Positions 1 to 8,684 are shown, counted from the first letter of the stretch. The stretch: DNA of 64,000 nucleotides from Mycobacterium sp. PS03-16 (GCF_004570325.1 NZ_SPQO01000014.1:1-64000); one strand, 5' to 3'. Numbers and translations are program-made. The notes: generated by a model not told the origin, from the letters alone.

Positions 1-1
1 C

Positions 2-280
2 TACTGCGACGCCCCGATCCGCCACCACGATCACGCCGACCCGCATCAGCGCGGCGGCCCCACCAGCGCCCGCAACGGCCTCGGCACCTGCGAAGCCTGC
101 AACTACGCCAAAGAAGCCGACGGCTGGGAGGTCACCACCGACCAGGACGCCGACGGCACCCACCGCGCCACCATCACCACCCCCACCGGAGCCACCTACA
201 CCTCCACCGCCCCACCCCTACCCCGCGCAGCGATCGAACCCGCCGATGACACCGCGCCACCAGAGGCGCAGGCCGCCTAG
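2..280 (+). CDS. HNH endonuclease domain protein, C-terminal part (5' end outside window)
   Basis: Partial gene: the reading frame enters at base 2 and ends at TAG 278-280 (92 residues). The visible part starts inside a zinc/HNH-type nuclease core: YCDAPI, then [18 protein letters not shown] and CEACNYAKE, which gives the Cys/His ligands and the N-x-L-x-x-C-x-x-C-N tail typical of the HNH domain found in DUF222/REP13E12-type proteins of mycobacteria. The tail after it is acidic and Thr/Pro-rich and looks unstructured. These proteins are common, often multicopy, and have no assigned physiological substrate. The family call is firm for the HNH core. The DUF222 N-terminal half is only inferred because it lies outside the window. 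The stop overlaps that of the convergent gene in a CTAG. Confidence 0.75.
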   Translation, partial: YCDAPIRHHDHADPHQRGGPTSARNGLGTCEACNYAKEADGWEVTTDQDADGTHRATITTPTGATYTSTAPPLPRAAIEPADDTAPPEAQAA

Positions 281-681
281 TTCGACGAGGGCGGAGTCGG
301 CGGTTGGTACGGCGGCGGAGGGGGCGGCGGCATCGGCGGCCGGTCCGGCATAGGCGGCTGCTCCGGTGGCGCGAAGTTCCAGTTGTCCGGGTTCTTCGGG
401 GAGTAGACCACCGGGAACAGGGCGCCCATCGTCGGCCAATTGTCGACGTCGACCGCCATGCGTTGGTAGACGACGTGCTCGTTGACGGTCGGGCCGTTGA
501 TCACGCCGCTGATCGTCACGAACTGCTCCCCCGTCACGTCGGTCGGGCGCGGGCTCACCCCGGTGACCAGCAGCGTGCCCTGCGCGACCTCGCCGCGGAC
601 ACCGCGGCTGCGCATGATCCAGGGCGCGGCCAACAACGCGATGGCACCGATGAGCAACAGGAGCACGCCGAATTCCCACAC
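277..681 (-). CDS. Small membrane-anchored protein with proline-rich tail, unknown function
   Basis: A 134-residue protein. The likely start is GTG at 681, because the next codons give [20 protein letters not shown], one strong N-terminal membrane segment, and a start further upstream would run into hisN on the other strand. A soluble middle domain (about residues 30-95) follows, then a tail of about 35 residues dominated by Pro ([11 protein letters not shown]). One anchor plus an extracytoplasmic Pro-rich tail suggests a cell-envelope protein. No family was recognised. It is divergent from hisN with only about 24 bp between the starts, so the two must share a very compact promoter region. 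No convincing ribosome binding site is seen at GTG 681, so the exact start is uncertain. Confidence 0.6.
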   Translation of the reverse strand: MWEFGVLLLLIGAIALLAAPWIMRSRGVRGEVAQGTLLVTGVSPRPTDVTGEQFVTISGVINGPTVNEHVVYQRMAVDVDNWPTMGALFPVVYSPKNPDNWNFAPPEQPPMPDRPPMPPPPPPPYQPPTPPSSN

Positions 682-705
682 ACGGCCATGGTAGGACTTG
701 CAGTC

Positions 706-1503
706 ATGGGCACCGCTTCGTTCGATGTGGCTGACGATCTCGCGCTGGCGTTGCGGCTGGCCGATCTCGCGGATGGCGTGACCGCCGACCGCTTCGGCGC
801 ACTGGATCTGCGGGTGGACACGAAACCGGACCTCACCCCGGTCTCCGACGCCGACCGCTCGGCGGAAACCGAGTTGCGCGAGGCACTTTCGCGGGAGCGG
901 CCGGACGACCCGATCCTCGGCGAGGAATTCGGCGGGAGTGCGACGTTCACCGGCCGGCAGTGGGTGATCGACCCGATCGACGGCACCAAGAACTTTGTGC
1001 GCGGCGTCCCGATCTGGGCGACGTTGATCTCGCTGCTGCAGGACGGAGTCCCGGTGGTCGGTGTGGTGAGCGCGCCGGCGCTGCGCCGTCGCTGGTGGGC
1101 CGGCGCGGGCCAGGGCGCGTTCGCCGCCATGTCGGGCGAGCCGGCGCGGCGCGTGTCGGTGTCGTCGGTGGGCGACCTGGAATCGGCGAGCCTGTCGTTC
1201 TCGAGCCTGTCCGGGTGGGCGAAGCGCGGCATCCGCGACCGATTCATCGACCTGACCGACAGCGTGTGGCGGGTGCGCGGCTTCGGGGACTTCCTGTCCT
1301 ACTGCCTGCTCGCCGAGGGCGCAGTGGACGTCGCCGCCGAGCCCGAGGTGTCGCTGTGGGATCTGGCGGCCCTCGACATCCTCGTGCGCGAAGCCGGCGG
1401 CACCTTCACCAATCTCGACGGCGCCCCGGGCCCACATGGCGGCAGCGTGGTGGCCTCCAACGGATTGCTGCAGGACGCCGTGCTGGCCCGGCTGTCCGAT
1501 TAG
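706..1503 (+). CDS. hisN: Histidinol-phosphate phosphatase (inositol-monophosphatase fold)
   Basis: Catalyses the penultimate step of histidine biosynthesis, L-histidinol phosphate to L-histidinol, in the cytoplasm with Mg2+. The 265-residue protein shows the inositol-monophosphatase metal site: GEE at residues 72-74, the DPIDGT motif with D89 and D92, and the C-terminal WD pair at 218-219. It is close over its full length to M. tuberculosis Rv3137 (HisN), and the neighbouring fadE24/fadE23 match Rv3139/Rv3140, so orthology is well supported by context. ATG 706 is preferred; an in-frame ATG at 688 would add six residues. The stop overlaps the convergent SDR remnant in TTAG. It lies away from the main his operon, as in other mycobacteria. 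Confidence 0.93.
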   Translation: MGTASFDVADDLALALRLADLADGVTADRFGALDLRVDTKPDLTPVSDADRSAETELREALSRERPDDPILGEEFGGSATFTGRQWVIDPIDGTKNFVRGVPIWATLISLLQDGVPVVGVVSAPALRRRWWAGAGQGAFAAMSGEPARRVSVSSVGDLESASLSFSSLSGWAKRGIRDRFIDLTDSVWRVRGFGDFLSYCLLAEGAVDVAAEPEVSLWDLAALDILVREAGGTFTNLDGAPGPHGGSVVASNGLLQDAVLARLSD

Positions 1504-2075
1504 CTGGGCTTTCCCAGACCGCGCGCCATGAACCGGCCGATCGACAGCACGGCCCGGCGCCGCGACACCAGCCGGGTCTGGGCGAGCAGGAACGTCCGGT
1601 TCAATGTCAGCCCGGCGCCCGACGAGACGATGACGATCGCGCCGCGACCGCGTTCGCGCATCGCGGTGCCGAAACGGTGGATCAGGTTGGTGTAGCCGCG
1701 GGCGTTGATGTCGACCATGCGGCTGTGGGTGTCGAGGGGCATGTCGAGGATCGGCGGCGTGTCGGTCGGGGTGTACATGTGGTTGCACACCAGCACGTCG
1801 ACGGCGATCCCGCGGACCGCCTCCTCGAGGGCCAGGTACGGGGCAGGCTGCCCCAGATCGCAAGCCGCGGTGCGCACTTCGACGCCGAAGCGCTCGCGCA
1901 ACTCGGCCGCCCGGTCCCGCAGCTCGGCGTCGAGAACATCGGTGAGCACCACGTTGAATCCCCGCCCGGCCAGGTCGCGCGCGAACGCGAAGCCGAGCCC
2001 TTCGGCCCGCGCCGAGCCGCTCACCAGCGCCCAGCCACCGCGGAGCCGGTCCAGCGATGCGGGTGACCTACCCAT
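1500..2075 (-). pseudogene. Short-chain dehydrogenase remnant with an internal in-frame loss of the active site
   Basis: A 191-residue open frame with the SDR N-terminal half: a glycine-rich NAD(P) loop (GSARAEGLG, residues 20-28), an acidic residue after beta-2 (TD, 45-46), CD(L) at 72-74, and the beta-4 N at 98 where NNAG is expected. After the beta-5 SS at 151-152, the Y-x3-K catalytic pair that should follow within about 15 residues is missing. The sequence jumps straight to a basic C-terminal tail (about residues 165-191). Usual family length is about 250-290, so 60-100 residues appear to have been lost without a frameshift. Dehydrogenase activity is very unlikely. A repurposed NAD-binding protein is possible, but a decaying gene is the simpler reading. 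It is divergent from fadE24 across the palindrome at 2134-2149. Confidence 0.6.
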
Positions 2076-2130
2076 CGGCGCATTGTCGCGCGACCGGCTC
2101 GCGGGTGTGAACTACCTAACAGGCGCCATC

Positions 2131-2152
2131 TACCTTACTCCGGAGTAAGATA
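2131..2152. promoter_or_regulatory. Perfect 16-bp palindrome overlapping a -10 element upstream of fadE24
   Basis: CTTACTCCGGAGTAAG at 2134-2149 is a perfect inverted repeat. Two more paired bases on each side follow after one mismatch. The right arm overlaps TAAGAT (2146-2151), a good mycobacterial -10 (TANNNT), which would start a transcript about 34 nt before the fadE24 ATG at 2192. This geometry fits a repressor operator, typically TetR-family for acyl-CoA dehydrogenase genes. The matching regulator was not identified, and no second copy was noticed in the window. Confidence 0.6.
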
Positions 2153-2191
2153 CGGTCGAAGCCATCACCCCGACCAAGTGAGGCAGCTGCA

Positions 2192-3592
2192 ATGACGAAC
2201 ACCCTGCCGGCCAAGAACGGCTCCTCCCGTCCCCCGCGCACCGGGCATGAAAGCGCGGTGGGCCTGCAGCGGCACAAGCGGACCGCCACCGACATCGGCC
2301 TGGCGCTGATCACTCCGCTGGTGGGTCAGGAATTCCTCGACCGCTACAACCTGCGCGACCCGCTCAACCGCGGCCTGAAGTACGGCGTCAAGCAGGTCTT
2401 CTCGGCCGCGGGCGCCTCGACCCGTCAGTTCAAGCGCATCCAGGGCCTCGGCAAGCCGCCCACCCGCCTCAGCTCCGCCGACAAGGGCGCCGGCTACTTC
2501 GACCTGACCCCCGACGACGACCAGAAGATGATCGTCGAGACGGTCAAGGAGTTCGCCGAGGAGGTGCTGCGCCCGGCCGCCCGGGATGCCGACGAGGCCG
2601 CCGCCTACCCCGCCGACCTCATCGCCAAGGCCGCGGAACTGGGCATCACCGCCATCAACATCCCCGAGGATTTCGACGGCATCGCCGAACACCGATCCAC
2701 GATCACCAATGCGCTGGTGAGCGAGGCGCTGGCCTACGGCGACATGGGTCTGGCCCTGCCGATCCTCGCGCCCGGCGGTGTGGCGTCGGCCCTGACGCAC
2801 TGGGGCAGCGCCGATCAGCAGGCCACCTACCTGCGGGAGTTCGCCGGCGAGAACGTGCCGCAGGCGTGCCTGGCGATCGCCGAGCCGCACCCGCTGTTCG
2901 ACCCCACCGCGCTGCGGACCACCGCGGTCCGCACGCCCGGCGGCTACCGCCTCACCGGGGTGAAGTCCCTGGTGCCCGCCGCCGCCCACGCCGAACTGTT
3001 CATCGTCGCCGCCCAGTTGGACGGCAAGCCGGCGTTGTTCATCGTCGAGGCGTCCACCGAGGGCGTCAGCGTGACGCCCGACCCGAGCATGGGGGTGCGC
3101 GCTGCGGCCCTGGGCCGGGTGGAACTGGCCAACGTCGCCGTGCCGCTGCACAACCGGCTCGGCGAGGACGGGGCCACCGACCGGGACTACTCGGAGGCCA
3201 TCGCACTGTCCCGCCTGGGCTGGGCCGCCCTGGCGGTCGGCACCTGCCACGCCGTCCTGGACTACGTGGTGCCCTACGTCAAAGAGCGTGAGGCGTTCGG
3301 GGAACCGATCGCCCACCGCCAGGCGGTGGCGTTCATGTGCGCCAACATCGCGATCGAACTCGACGGTCTGCGACTGGTCGCCTGGCGCGGCGCGTCCCGC
3401 GCCGAACAGGGCCTGCCGTTCGCGCGGGAGGCCGCCCTGGCCAAGCGGCTCGGCAGTGACAAGGGCATGCAGATCGGCCTCGACGGCGTCCAGCTGCTCG
3501 GCGGCCACGGCTACACCAAGGAACACCCCGTCGAGCGTTGGTATCGCGACCTGCGCGCCATCGGCGTCGCCGAGGGCGTCGTGGTCCTTTAA
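2192..3592 (+). CDS. fadE24: Acyl-CoA dehydrogenase FadE24
   Basis: Flavoprotein of the acyl-CoA dehydrogenase superfamily, 466 residues, FAD-dependent oxidation of an acyl-CoA at C-alpha/C-beta. It closely follows M. tuberculosis Rv3139 along its whole length, including the unusual basic N-terminal extension of about 110 residues before the dehydrogenase N-domain. The C-terminal helical domain includes GVQLLGGHGYTKEHPVER, and the catalytic-Glu region reads AIGVAEG rather than the usual YEGT, so the base is probably the Glu in AEG. The extension may mediate pairing with FadE23; mycobacterial ACADs of this type often form heteromers (family knowledge, not shown here). FadE23 follows after 26 bp with its own ribosome binding site, so the two are an operon controlled from the palindrome at 2134-2149. 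True substrate unknown. Confidence 0.93.
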   Translation: MTNTLPAKNGSSRPPRTGHESAVGLQRHKRTATDIGLALITPLVGQEFLDRYNLRDPLNRGLKYGVKQVFSAAGASTRQFKRIQGLGKPPTRLSSADKGAGYFDLTPDDDQKMIVETVKEFAEEVLRPAARDADEAAAYPADLIAKAAELGITAINIPEDFDGIAEHRSTITNALVSEALAYGDMGLALPILAPGGVASALTHWGSADQQATYLREFAGENVPQACLAIAEPHPLFDPTALRTTAVRTPGGYRLTGVKSLVPAAAHAELFIVAAQLDGKPALFIVEASTEGVSVTPDPSMGVRAAALGRVELANVAVPLHNRLGEDGATDRDYSEAIALSRLGWAALAVGTCHAVLDYVVPYVKEREAFGEPIAHRQAVAFMCANIAIELDGLRLVAWRGASRAEQGLPFAREAALAKRLGSDKGMQIGLDGVQLLGGHGYTKEHPVERWYRDLRAIGVAEGVVVL

Positions 3593-3618
3593 CAGACTCG
3601 AGGAGAACGGAACCCGTC

Positions 3619-4833
3619 ATGGCCATCAATCTGGAACTCCCCAAGAAACTGCACGCGGTCATCGAGAAGGCGCATCAGGGCGCCGCGGAGATGCTGCGGC
3701 CGATCTCGCGGAAATACGATCTGCGCGAACATGATTACCCCGTCGAGCTGGACACGTTGGCCACCCTCTTCGAGGGCATCTCGGAGGCCAACACCATCTC
3801 GTTCGCCGGGGCGGAGGCCTTCCGCGACTCCGATGACGGCCCCAAGGGAAACATCAACGGCGGCAACATGTCCGCCGTGCTCAACGTGACCGAGATCAGC
3901 TGGGGCGACGTCGGCCTGATGCTGTCGGTGCCCCGACAGGGCCTCGGCAACGCCGCGATCTCCGGCGTCGCGACCGACGAACAGCTCGAGCGGCTCGGCA
4001 AGGGCGTCTGGGCGGCGATGGCGATCACCGAGCCCGGCTTCGGTTCGGACTCCGCGGCGGTGTCGACGACGGCCAAGCTCGACGGCGACGAGTACGTCAT
4101 CAACGGCGAGAAGATCTACGTCACCGCCGGTTCGCGCGCCACCCACATCGTGGTGTGGGCGACGCTGGACAAGACGCTGGGCCGCGCCGCGATCAAGTCT
4201 TTCATCGTGCCGCGCGACCATCCCGGCGTGACCGTCGAGCGCCTCGAGGACAAACTCGGCATCAAGGCCTCCGACACCGCGGCGATCCGCTTCGACAACG
4301 TCCGCATCCCGAAGGACAACCTGCTCGGCGACCCGGAGATCCACGTCGAGAAGGGGTTCGCCGGGGTCATGGAGACCTTCGACAACACCCGCCCCGTGGT
4401 GGCCGGGATGGCGGTCGGCATCGGCCGCGCCGCGCTCGAGGAGCTCCGCAAGATCCTCACCGACGCCGGGGTGGAGATCTCCTACGACAAGCCCGCCCAC
4501 GCGCAGAGCGCCGCGGCCGCGGAATTCCTGCGCATGGAAGCCGACTGGGAGTCCGGTTACCTGCTCACGGTGCGTTCGGCCTGGCAGGCCGACAACGCGA
4601 TTCCCAACTCGAAGGAAGCGTCGATGGCCAAGGCGAAGGCGGCCCGCGTCGGCAGTGACATCACCTTGAAGGTCGTCGAAATGGCCGGCACCACCGGCTA
4701 TTCCGAGGAGACCCTGCTGGAGAAGTGGGCCCGCGACAGCAAGATCCTCGACATCTTCGAGGGCACCCAGCAGATCCAGCAGCTCGTGGTGGCCCGCCGC
4801 CTGCTGGGGCTGACCTCGGCCCAGCTCAAGTAA
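3619..4833 (+). CDS. fadE23: Acyl-CoA dehydrogenase FadE23
   Basis: A 404-residue acyl-CoA dehydrogenase, orthologue of M. tuberculosis Rv3140. ATG 3619 is chosen because a strong Shine-Dalgarno (GAGGAGAACGG, 3600-3610) sits 8 nt before it. Upstream codons in this frame lie inside fadE24. The FAD/substrate motif MAITEPGFGSDSAAV (about residues 134-148) and the C-terminal catalytic glutamate in ILDIFEGTQQIQ are intact, so unlike FadE24 this subunit has a canonical active site. It is co-transcribed with fadE24 and probably works with it on the same branched or long acyl-CoA. The end faces the DyP gene with only 4 bp between stops, leaving no room for a separate terminator. Confidence 0.93.
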   Translation: MAINLELPKKLHAVIEKAHQGAAEMLRPISRKYDLREHDYPVELDTLATLFEGISEANTISFAGAEAFRDSDDGPKGNINGGNMSAVLNVTEISWGDVGLMLSVPRQGLGNAAISGVATDEQLERLGKGVWAAMAITEPGFGSDSAAVSTTAKLDGDEYVINGEKIYVTAGSRATHIVVWATLDKTLGRAAIKSFIVPRDHPGVTVERLEDKLGIKASDTAAIRFDNVRIPKDNLLGDPEIHVEKGFAGVMETFDNTRPVVAGMAVGIGRAALEELRKILTDAGVEISYDKPAHAQSAAAAEFLRMEADWESGYLLTVRSAWQADNAIPNSKEASMAKAKAARVGSDITLKVVEMAGTTGYSEETLLEKWARDSKILDIFEGTQQIQQLVVARRLLGLTSAQLK

Positions 4834-4837
4834 CGAC

Positions 4838-6028
4838 TCACCCCTCGAACAACGACTGGCCGAGGTACCCGCCCTCCGGCACGCCGGGCAGGATCGCGAA
4901 CACCGCCGATCCCACCGGGGTGATCCACTCGTTGAGCGCATCGGCGTCCGAAAGGCGCTGCTGGACCGGCACGAACTGGCGCGCGGGGTCGCGCTGGTAG
5001 GCCAGGAACAGCAGACCGCTGTCGGAGATCTCCCCGGTCGGCGGGGTGTCGTCGTAGTTGTACGGCCGGCGCAGGAACTGCTCGTCCTCGGACCGGTGCC
5101 GGGCCAGCGCGATATGCGAATTGGGCGGGATCACCGGGATCCCGCCGACCGCGGCGCTGAAGTCCGGTTCGTCGGACTCCCGCGTGCCGGTGAGTGGGGC
5201 GCCGGTGTCGAGCCGGCGCCCGACGAATAGTTCCTTGGACGTCCGGTCGACTTCCTCCCAGGTGTCCATCTCGGCCCGGATTCGCCGCACCACCAGCGTG
5301 GTGCCGCCGGCGAACCACGGCTGTGCCTGGCCGTGGTCCCACACGTGGGCGTCGAGTGCCGCAGCGGTGTCGAGGTTCACCGTGCCGTCGACCTGCCCCA
5401 TGAGGTTGCGCATCGACGCACCGGGCGCCGTTGAGTGCGCCGGATTTCGGTAGCCGCGCTGCACCCAGCGGACCATGGTCAGCGTGCGGACGTTCTTGGT
5501 GAGCACCCGGCACGCGTGGCTGATCGTCAGCAGATTGTCGGCGCACACCTGCAGCAGCAGATGCCCGCCGCTCCAGCGGGATTCGAGCCGGTCGACCGCA
5601 AACGGCGGGAGCGGCCGCAGCTGCGGCGGCCGCGCCGCCGCCATCCCGACCGCGTCGAACACCTCCCGGCCGAATCCGACGGTGACCGTCAGCCGCGCCG
5701 GGTCGGCGGCCAGTTCCGGCTCCGTATCAGCCAGCGCCGCAACACCTTGCGTCAGCCGCGCGGCGTCCTCACTCCACAGCCGCATGATCGACTGCACCGA
5801 GGCCCGGTCGGTGTGTTCCCGCCGCAGATCCAGCGCGATCAATGTCGCGTACGCCTGCGGCGGCGTGGCGACTCCGGCCTGGTGCACCCCGTGGAACGGC
5901 TCGGTGACCGGGCGCGCCTCGGTGCCGGCACTCCGGGCGCCGGCGGTGGCGGTCAGGCCCACCCCCGCGACACCCGCGGCGACGGCGCCCGCCCCGAGGA
6001 GCGCGCGCCGGTTGAACCGCTCACCCAT
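4838..6028 (-). CDS. Tat-exported DyP-type haem peroxidase (EfeB-like)
   Basis: A 396-residue dye-decolourising peroxidase. The N-terminus carries a twin-arginine signal (RFNRRALLG, residues 4-12, then a hydrophobic Ala/Gly stretch to about 33), so the folded haem protein should be exported. The family signature GxxDG is present as GQVDG (211-215, catalytic D214), and the proximal haem His is most likely H305 in PPNSHIALARH. It resembles EfeB, which oxidises ferrous iron or protoporphyrinogen-like substrates at the envelope, but no EfeU/EfeO genes are nearby. Instead it follows a PCuAC copper chaperone and a PepSY membrane protein, which argues for a metal or haem oxidation role in that module. 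The start ATG 6028 overlaps the end of the PCuAC gene by 8 bp; a start four codons earlier at 6040 is possible. Confidence 0.88.
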   Translation of the reverse strand: MGERFNRRALLGAGAVAAGVAGVGLTATAGARSAGTEARPVTEPFHGVHQAGVATPPQAYATLIALDLRREHTDRASVQSIMRLWSEDAARLTQGVAALADTEPELAADPARLTVTVGFGREVFDAVGMAAARPPQLRPLPPFAVDRLESRWSGGHLLLQVCADNLLTISHACRVLTKNVRTLTMVRWVQRGYRNPAHSTAPGASMRNLMGQVDGTVNLDTAAALDAHVWDHGQAQPWFAGGTTLVVRRIRAEMDTWEEVDRTSKELFVGRRLDTGAPLTGTRESDEPDFSAAVGGIPVIPPNSHIALARHRSEDEQFLRRPYNYDDTPPTGEISDSGLLFLAYQRDPARQFVPVQQRLSDADALNEWITPVGSAVFAILPGVPEGGYLGQSLFEG

Positions 6029-6503
6029 GGGCGTCGCCATAATGCTCGTCGGCGCCGGGGAAGTCGCGGACCTGAGCGGTGATCGGCAGCGTCGACCCGT
6101 CGTCGAACGTGGCGATGATCTCCACATCCGTGCCCGGCTGCAGCGGTGCCGTCAGCTCCATCAGCATCAGATGGTCGGCGCCCGGGGTCAAACCGATGTC
6201 GGCATGCGCCGGGATGACGAATCCGCCCTGCTTCTGCCGCATCTGCATCGCGCCGCCGCCGTCGGGCACCACTTCGTGCAACTCCACCCGCGCGGCGGCG
6301 GGTGTGCTCGCCGAGGCGATCCGCACCTCCTCGGCGCTGTCGTTGGTGAGTTGCGCGAACGCCGCGGTCATTCCCTCATCGGCCGCCTTCACCCAGGCGT
6401 CGCGGACCTGCACGGCGTCGGCCTGAGTGGCCGGTTGGCCGCTGCCCGGCGAACACCCGGCCAGCAGGACGGCGGCGAGCAGGACGGACAGCATGCGGTT
6501 CAT
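6021..6503 (-). CDS. PCuAC-type periplasmic copper chaperone lipoprotein
   Basis: A 160-residue lipoprotein: short basic N-terminus, hydrophobic segment and lipobox LLAGC with lipidation Cys17. The mature domain has the PCuAC copper-binding pattern H76...M86/M88...H111-x-M113, matching the H-(x)9-10-M-(x)21-24-H-x-M signature of DUF461/PCu(A)C proteins, which bind Cu(I) outside the membrane and deliver it to cytochrome oxidase or importers. Its start (ATG 6503) overlaps the stop of the upstream PepSY gene (ATGA), and its own stop overlaps the DyP start, so all three are translationally coupled. The copper role is inferred from the motif. The partner enzyme is not known. Confidence 0.87.
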   Translation of the reverse strand: MNRMLSVLLAAVLLAGCSPGSGQPATQADAVQVRDAWVKAADEGMTAAFAQLTNDSAEEVRIASASTPAAARVELHEVVPDGGGAMQMRQKQGGFVIPAHADIGLTPGADHLMLMELTAPLQPGTDVEIIATFDDGSTLPITAQVRDFPGADEHYGDAHG

Positions 6504-7945
6504 GCGGCGCCTCCCTTTCGGCGGGCGGCCCCGACCACGGCGTCGACGACGACGAACGCGGCCAGGCTCACGCCCAGCAGCGGCACGCACCAGCCGATCA
6601 CCGCGATCGCCGCCACCAGCGTGACCGCGGTGACCGGTGACAGGTCGCGGAGCGCGCCGCGGGCGGGCGCGCGGCCGACCGGGCTCGCACCCCGGGTGGG
6701 TCGGCGCCGCCACCACATCAGGTAGCCGCGCACGATGACGGTGCCGAGCGCGACCGCCAGCGCCACCAGCGCCAGCTGATTGGCCACGCCGAACAGCAAT
6801 CCCATGTGCAACTGGATGCCCCAGGCGGCCAGTTTGGCGGCCAGCGGCCAGTCGGCGAACCACGAGAGGTCGGTGATTCGCCCGGTGGCCCCGTCGACGG
6901 CGACCGTGTTGTTCGACATCACCCACGGCTGGCGCGTTTGGGCGACGGTGAACGCGGTGGCCGGGTCGGCGGGAACGGTCACCTCGACATGGCCACCGAC
7001 GCCGGCGGCGCGCGCGGCGTCGAGCACGCGGTCGACGTCGTCGACGCGCGGCGCCCCGCGGTGACCCTCGGCGCCGTGCGCGGTGGCGCCGTGGTCACCG
7101 TGGTCGGTCGCGCCGGCCGCCGCCCCGCCGGTCAGCGCCGTCGAGACGGTCGGCGTGGTCCATGCCAGCGCCGCGCGCAGGTCGGTGATGTTCTCCCCCG
7201 CGAACCGGGACCAGGTCAGCCCGGTCGCCGAGAGGAACAGCAGGCCGCCGACGAGCCACAGTCCCACGGCGCCGTGCCAGTTCAGCGTCCGGGCCCGGCC
7301 CCGCGTCGTGCGGTCGACCGTGAACAGGCGGGCCGCCGCGGTGCGCCGGCGCCGGGCGATCCACAGGCACAGCCCGGCCAGCGCGATCAGCCACAACCAG
7401 GAGGCCGCCAGCTCGCTGTAGAGGCGCCCCGGTTCCCCGAGGTGCAGGTGGCGGTGCAGCTGGCTGATCCAGGTGCGGACGGGCAGTGCGCCGCTGCTGC
7501 CGTACATCACCAGATCGCCCTGCGGCGCCGCGGTGACCGGGTCGACGAAGACGGCGCGGCGCTCGGACTCGCCCAGCGTGGGATCGGCGAACAGAACCTG
7601 GGTGGTCGCCCCCGGTTCGGCCGCCGGGCGGACCGCCGCGACGGTGAGGTCGGGGCGGACCTGCTGGGCGGCGCGGATCTGCTCGGTGACCGGCCGCGGG
7701 TCGCCGGTGGTGTCGGCGTGAAGGTAGTCGCGGTAGACGACCTGTTCGAGCGTGGGGGCGATCGCGTAGAGACCGCCGCTGACGGTGGCGACGATCAGGA
7801 AGGGGCCGACGAAGATGCCGGCGTAGAAGTGCAGCCGCCGCAGCAGCGCAGTGAGCGCACGGGGGCGTCGGGAGGAAGTAAACGGAGCGGACGGGACGGA
7901 CGGTTGCGCGTCGGGATCGAGCACACCGTCAGGTGTCGTGGTCAT
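6500..7945 (-). CDS. PepSY-associated transmembrane protein with His-rich loop
   Basis: A 481-residue membrane protein of the PepSY_TM (DUF2149/PiuB-like) family. It has the typical layout: a TM anchor near residues 35-55 (RRLHFYAGIFVGPFLIVATVSG begins it), a PepSY extracytoplasmic domain, the conserved WISQLHRHLHLG segment, two further TM helices, a second PepSY domain and two or three C-terminal TM helices. Between them lies a loop rich in His and Asp (DHGDHGATAHGAEGHRG), an obvious metal-binding candidate. PiuB-like proteins are linked to ferric reduction or metal uptake. The neighbours (PCuAC, DyP) point here to copper or haem. ATG 7945 is used; an upstream in-frame start would add 10 residues. 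Confidence 0.82.
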   Translation of the reverse strand: MTTTPDGVLDPDAQPSVPSAPFTSSRRPRALTALLRRLHFYAGIFVGPFLIVATVSGGLYAIAPTLEQVVYRDYLHADTTGDPRPVTEQIRAAQQVRPDLTVAAVRPAAEPGATTQVLFADPTLGESERRAVFVDPVTAAPQGDLVMYGSSGALPVRTWISQLHRHLHLGEPGRLYSELAASWLWLIALAGLCLWIARRRRTAAARLFTVDRTTRGRARTLNWHGAVGLWLVGGLLFLSATGLTWSRFAGENITDLRAALAWTTPTVSTALTGGAAAGATDHGDHGATAHGAEGHRGAPRVDDVDRVLDAARAAGVGGHVEVTVPADPATAFTVAQTRQPWVMSNNTVAVDGATGRITDLSWFADWPLAAKLAAWGIQLHMGLLFGVANQLALVALAVALGTVIVRGYLMWWRRRPTRGASPVGRAPARGALRDLSPVTAVTLVAAIAVIGWCVPLLGVSLAAFVVVDAVVGAARRKGGAA

Positions 7946-8101
7946 GCTGATGGCTTTCGGGCCGAAGGGGCGCACGCGGGGGTGCGTGAGGGTGCCGGCA
8001 CAACAGAACGCCGGCGGCGGCGCCGCGGAGGCGCAGACGTGGGTGAATTCAGCGCAGCCGCGACCGGGTCATCCGGTCCGCGCGCCGCGCCACGGGCGGC
8101 C

Positions 8102-8656
8102 TCAGCCGCCGATCGCCACCGCCTGCGGAGGCGCCCGCATCCCCAACCCCGAGCACAACCGGACCGATTGCACGACAAGCGAAACCGCGGTCCGGACCGG
8201 CGGCCCCGGGGGACGGCCGCGGTGCACCAGCGTCAGCGACAGCCAGCACAGCAGCGACGCGCACACCACGTACAGGTGACCGGCCAGGCCGATCAACAGA
8301 CCCAGTCCCAGGGCGGCCAGCGCGTGGGCGATCAGCATCGGCGCCGACGGCACCAGACCATGGCCGCCGTGATGGCCGCCGGACAGGCCGAGCAGCACGT
8401 GGCCGAGCAGCTGGCCACCACCCACGGCCGCCACCAGGCTGGCCGTGCGGCCGGTCCCGTGGACGGCGGCATCGACGCCGGCGACCGCACCGACCGTGGC
8501 GCAGGCGAGTGCGACGAGCACCAGCGTGGGGCCGGTCGGCACCCCGCCTCCGGCGGCCGCGTGCGCCCCTACCGCCAGCAGTCCCGAGCACGCGCCGACG
8601 AGGACGCCGCATAGGGCGCCGGCTCGGGAGGCCGCCGTGCTCACGTCTTGGACCAT
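8102..8656 (-). CDS. Small polytopic membrane protein, first gene of the copper-like module
   Basis: A 184-residue protein that is almost entirely hydrophobic, with four to five predicted membrane helices rich in Ala, Gly, Leu and Val. A short loop reads GLSGGHHGGHGLVP, again His-rich like the loop in the PepSY protein downstream, and the C-terminus is basic. No family was recognised with confidence. The 156 bp between its stop and the PepSY start (7946-8101) hold no gene and no clear hairpin, so it may be co-transcribed. Position at the head of the module and the repeated His clusters suggest metal binding or transport, but that is inference. It starts at ATG 8656, 12 bp inside the inverted repeat at 8668-8684. 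Confidence 0.65.
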   Translation of the reverse strand: MVQDVSTAASRAGALCGVLVGACSGLLAVGAHAAAGGGVPTGPTLVLVALACATVGAVAGVDAAVHGTGRTASLVAAVGGGQLLGHVLLGLSGGHHGGHGLVPSAPMLIAHALAALGLGLLIGLAGHLYVVCASLLCWLSLTLVHRGRPPGPPVRTAVSLVVQSVRLCSGLGMRAPPQAVAIGG

Positions 8657-8667
8657 ACCGCCGCCAG

Positions 8668-8684
8668 TACTACAGAACCTAGTA
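8668..8684. promoter_or_regulatory. Inverted repeat TACTA-N7-TAGTA at the head of the copper-like module
   Basis: TACTACAGAACCTAGTA has 5-bp perfect arms 7 bp apart and sits in the divergent gap between the membrane-protein start (8656) and the acuI-like gene. The left arm TACTACA equals one half of the CopY/BlaI-type box (TACTACA..TGTAGTA); the right half is degenerate. It is placed where a repressor would block the minus-strand module. The regulator is not encoded nearby. Confidence 0.4.
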
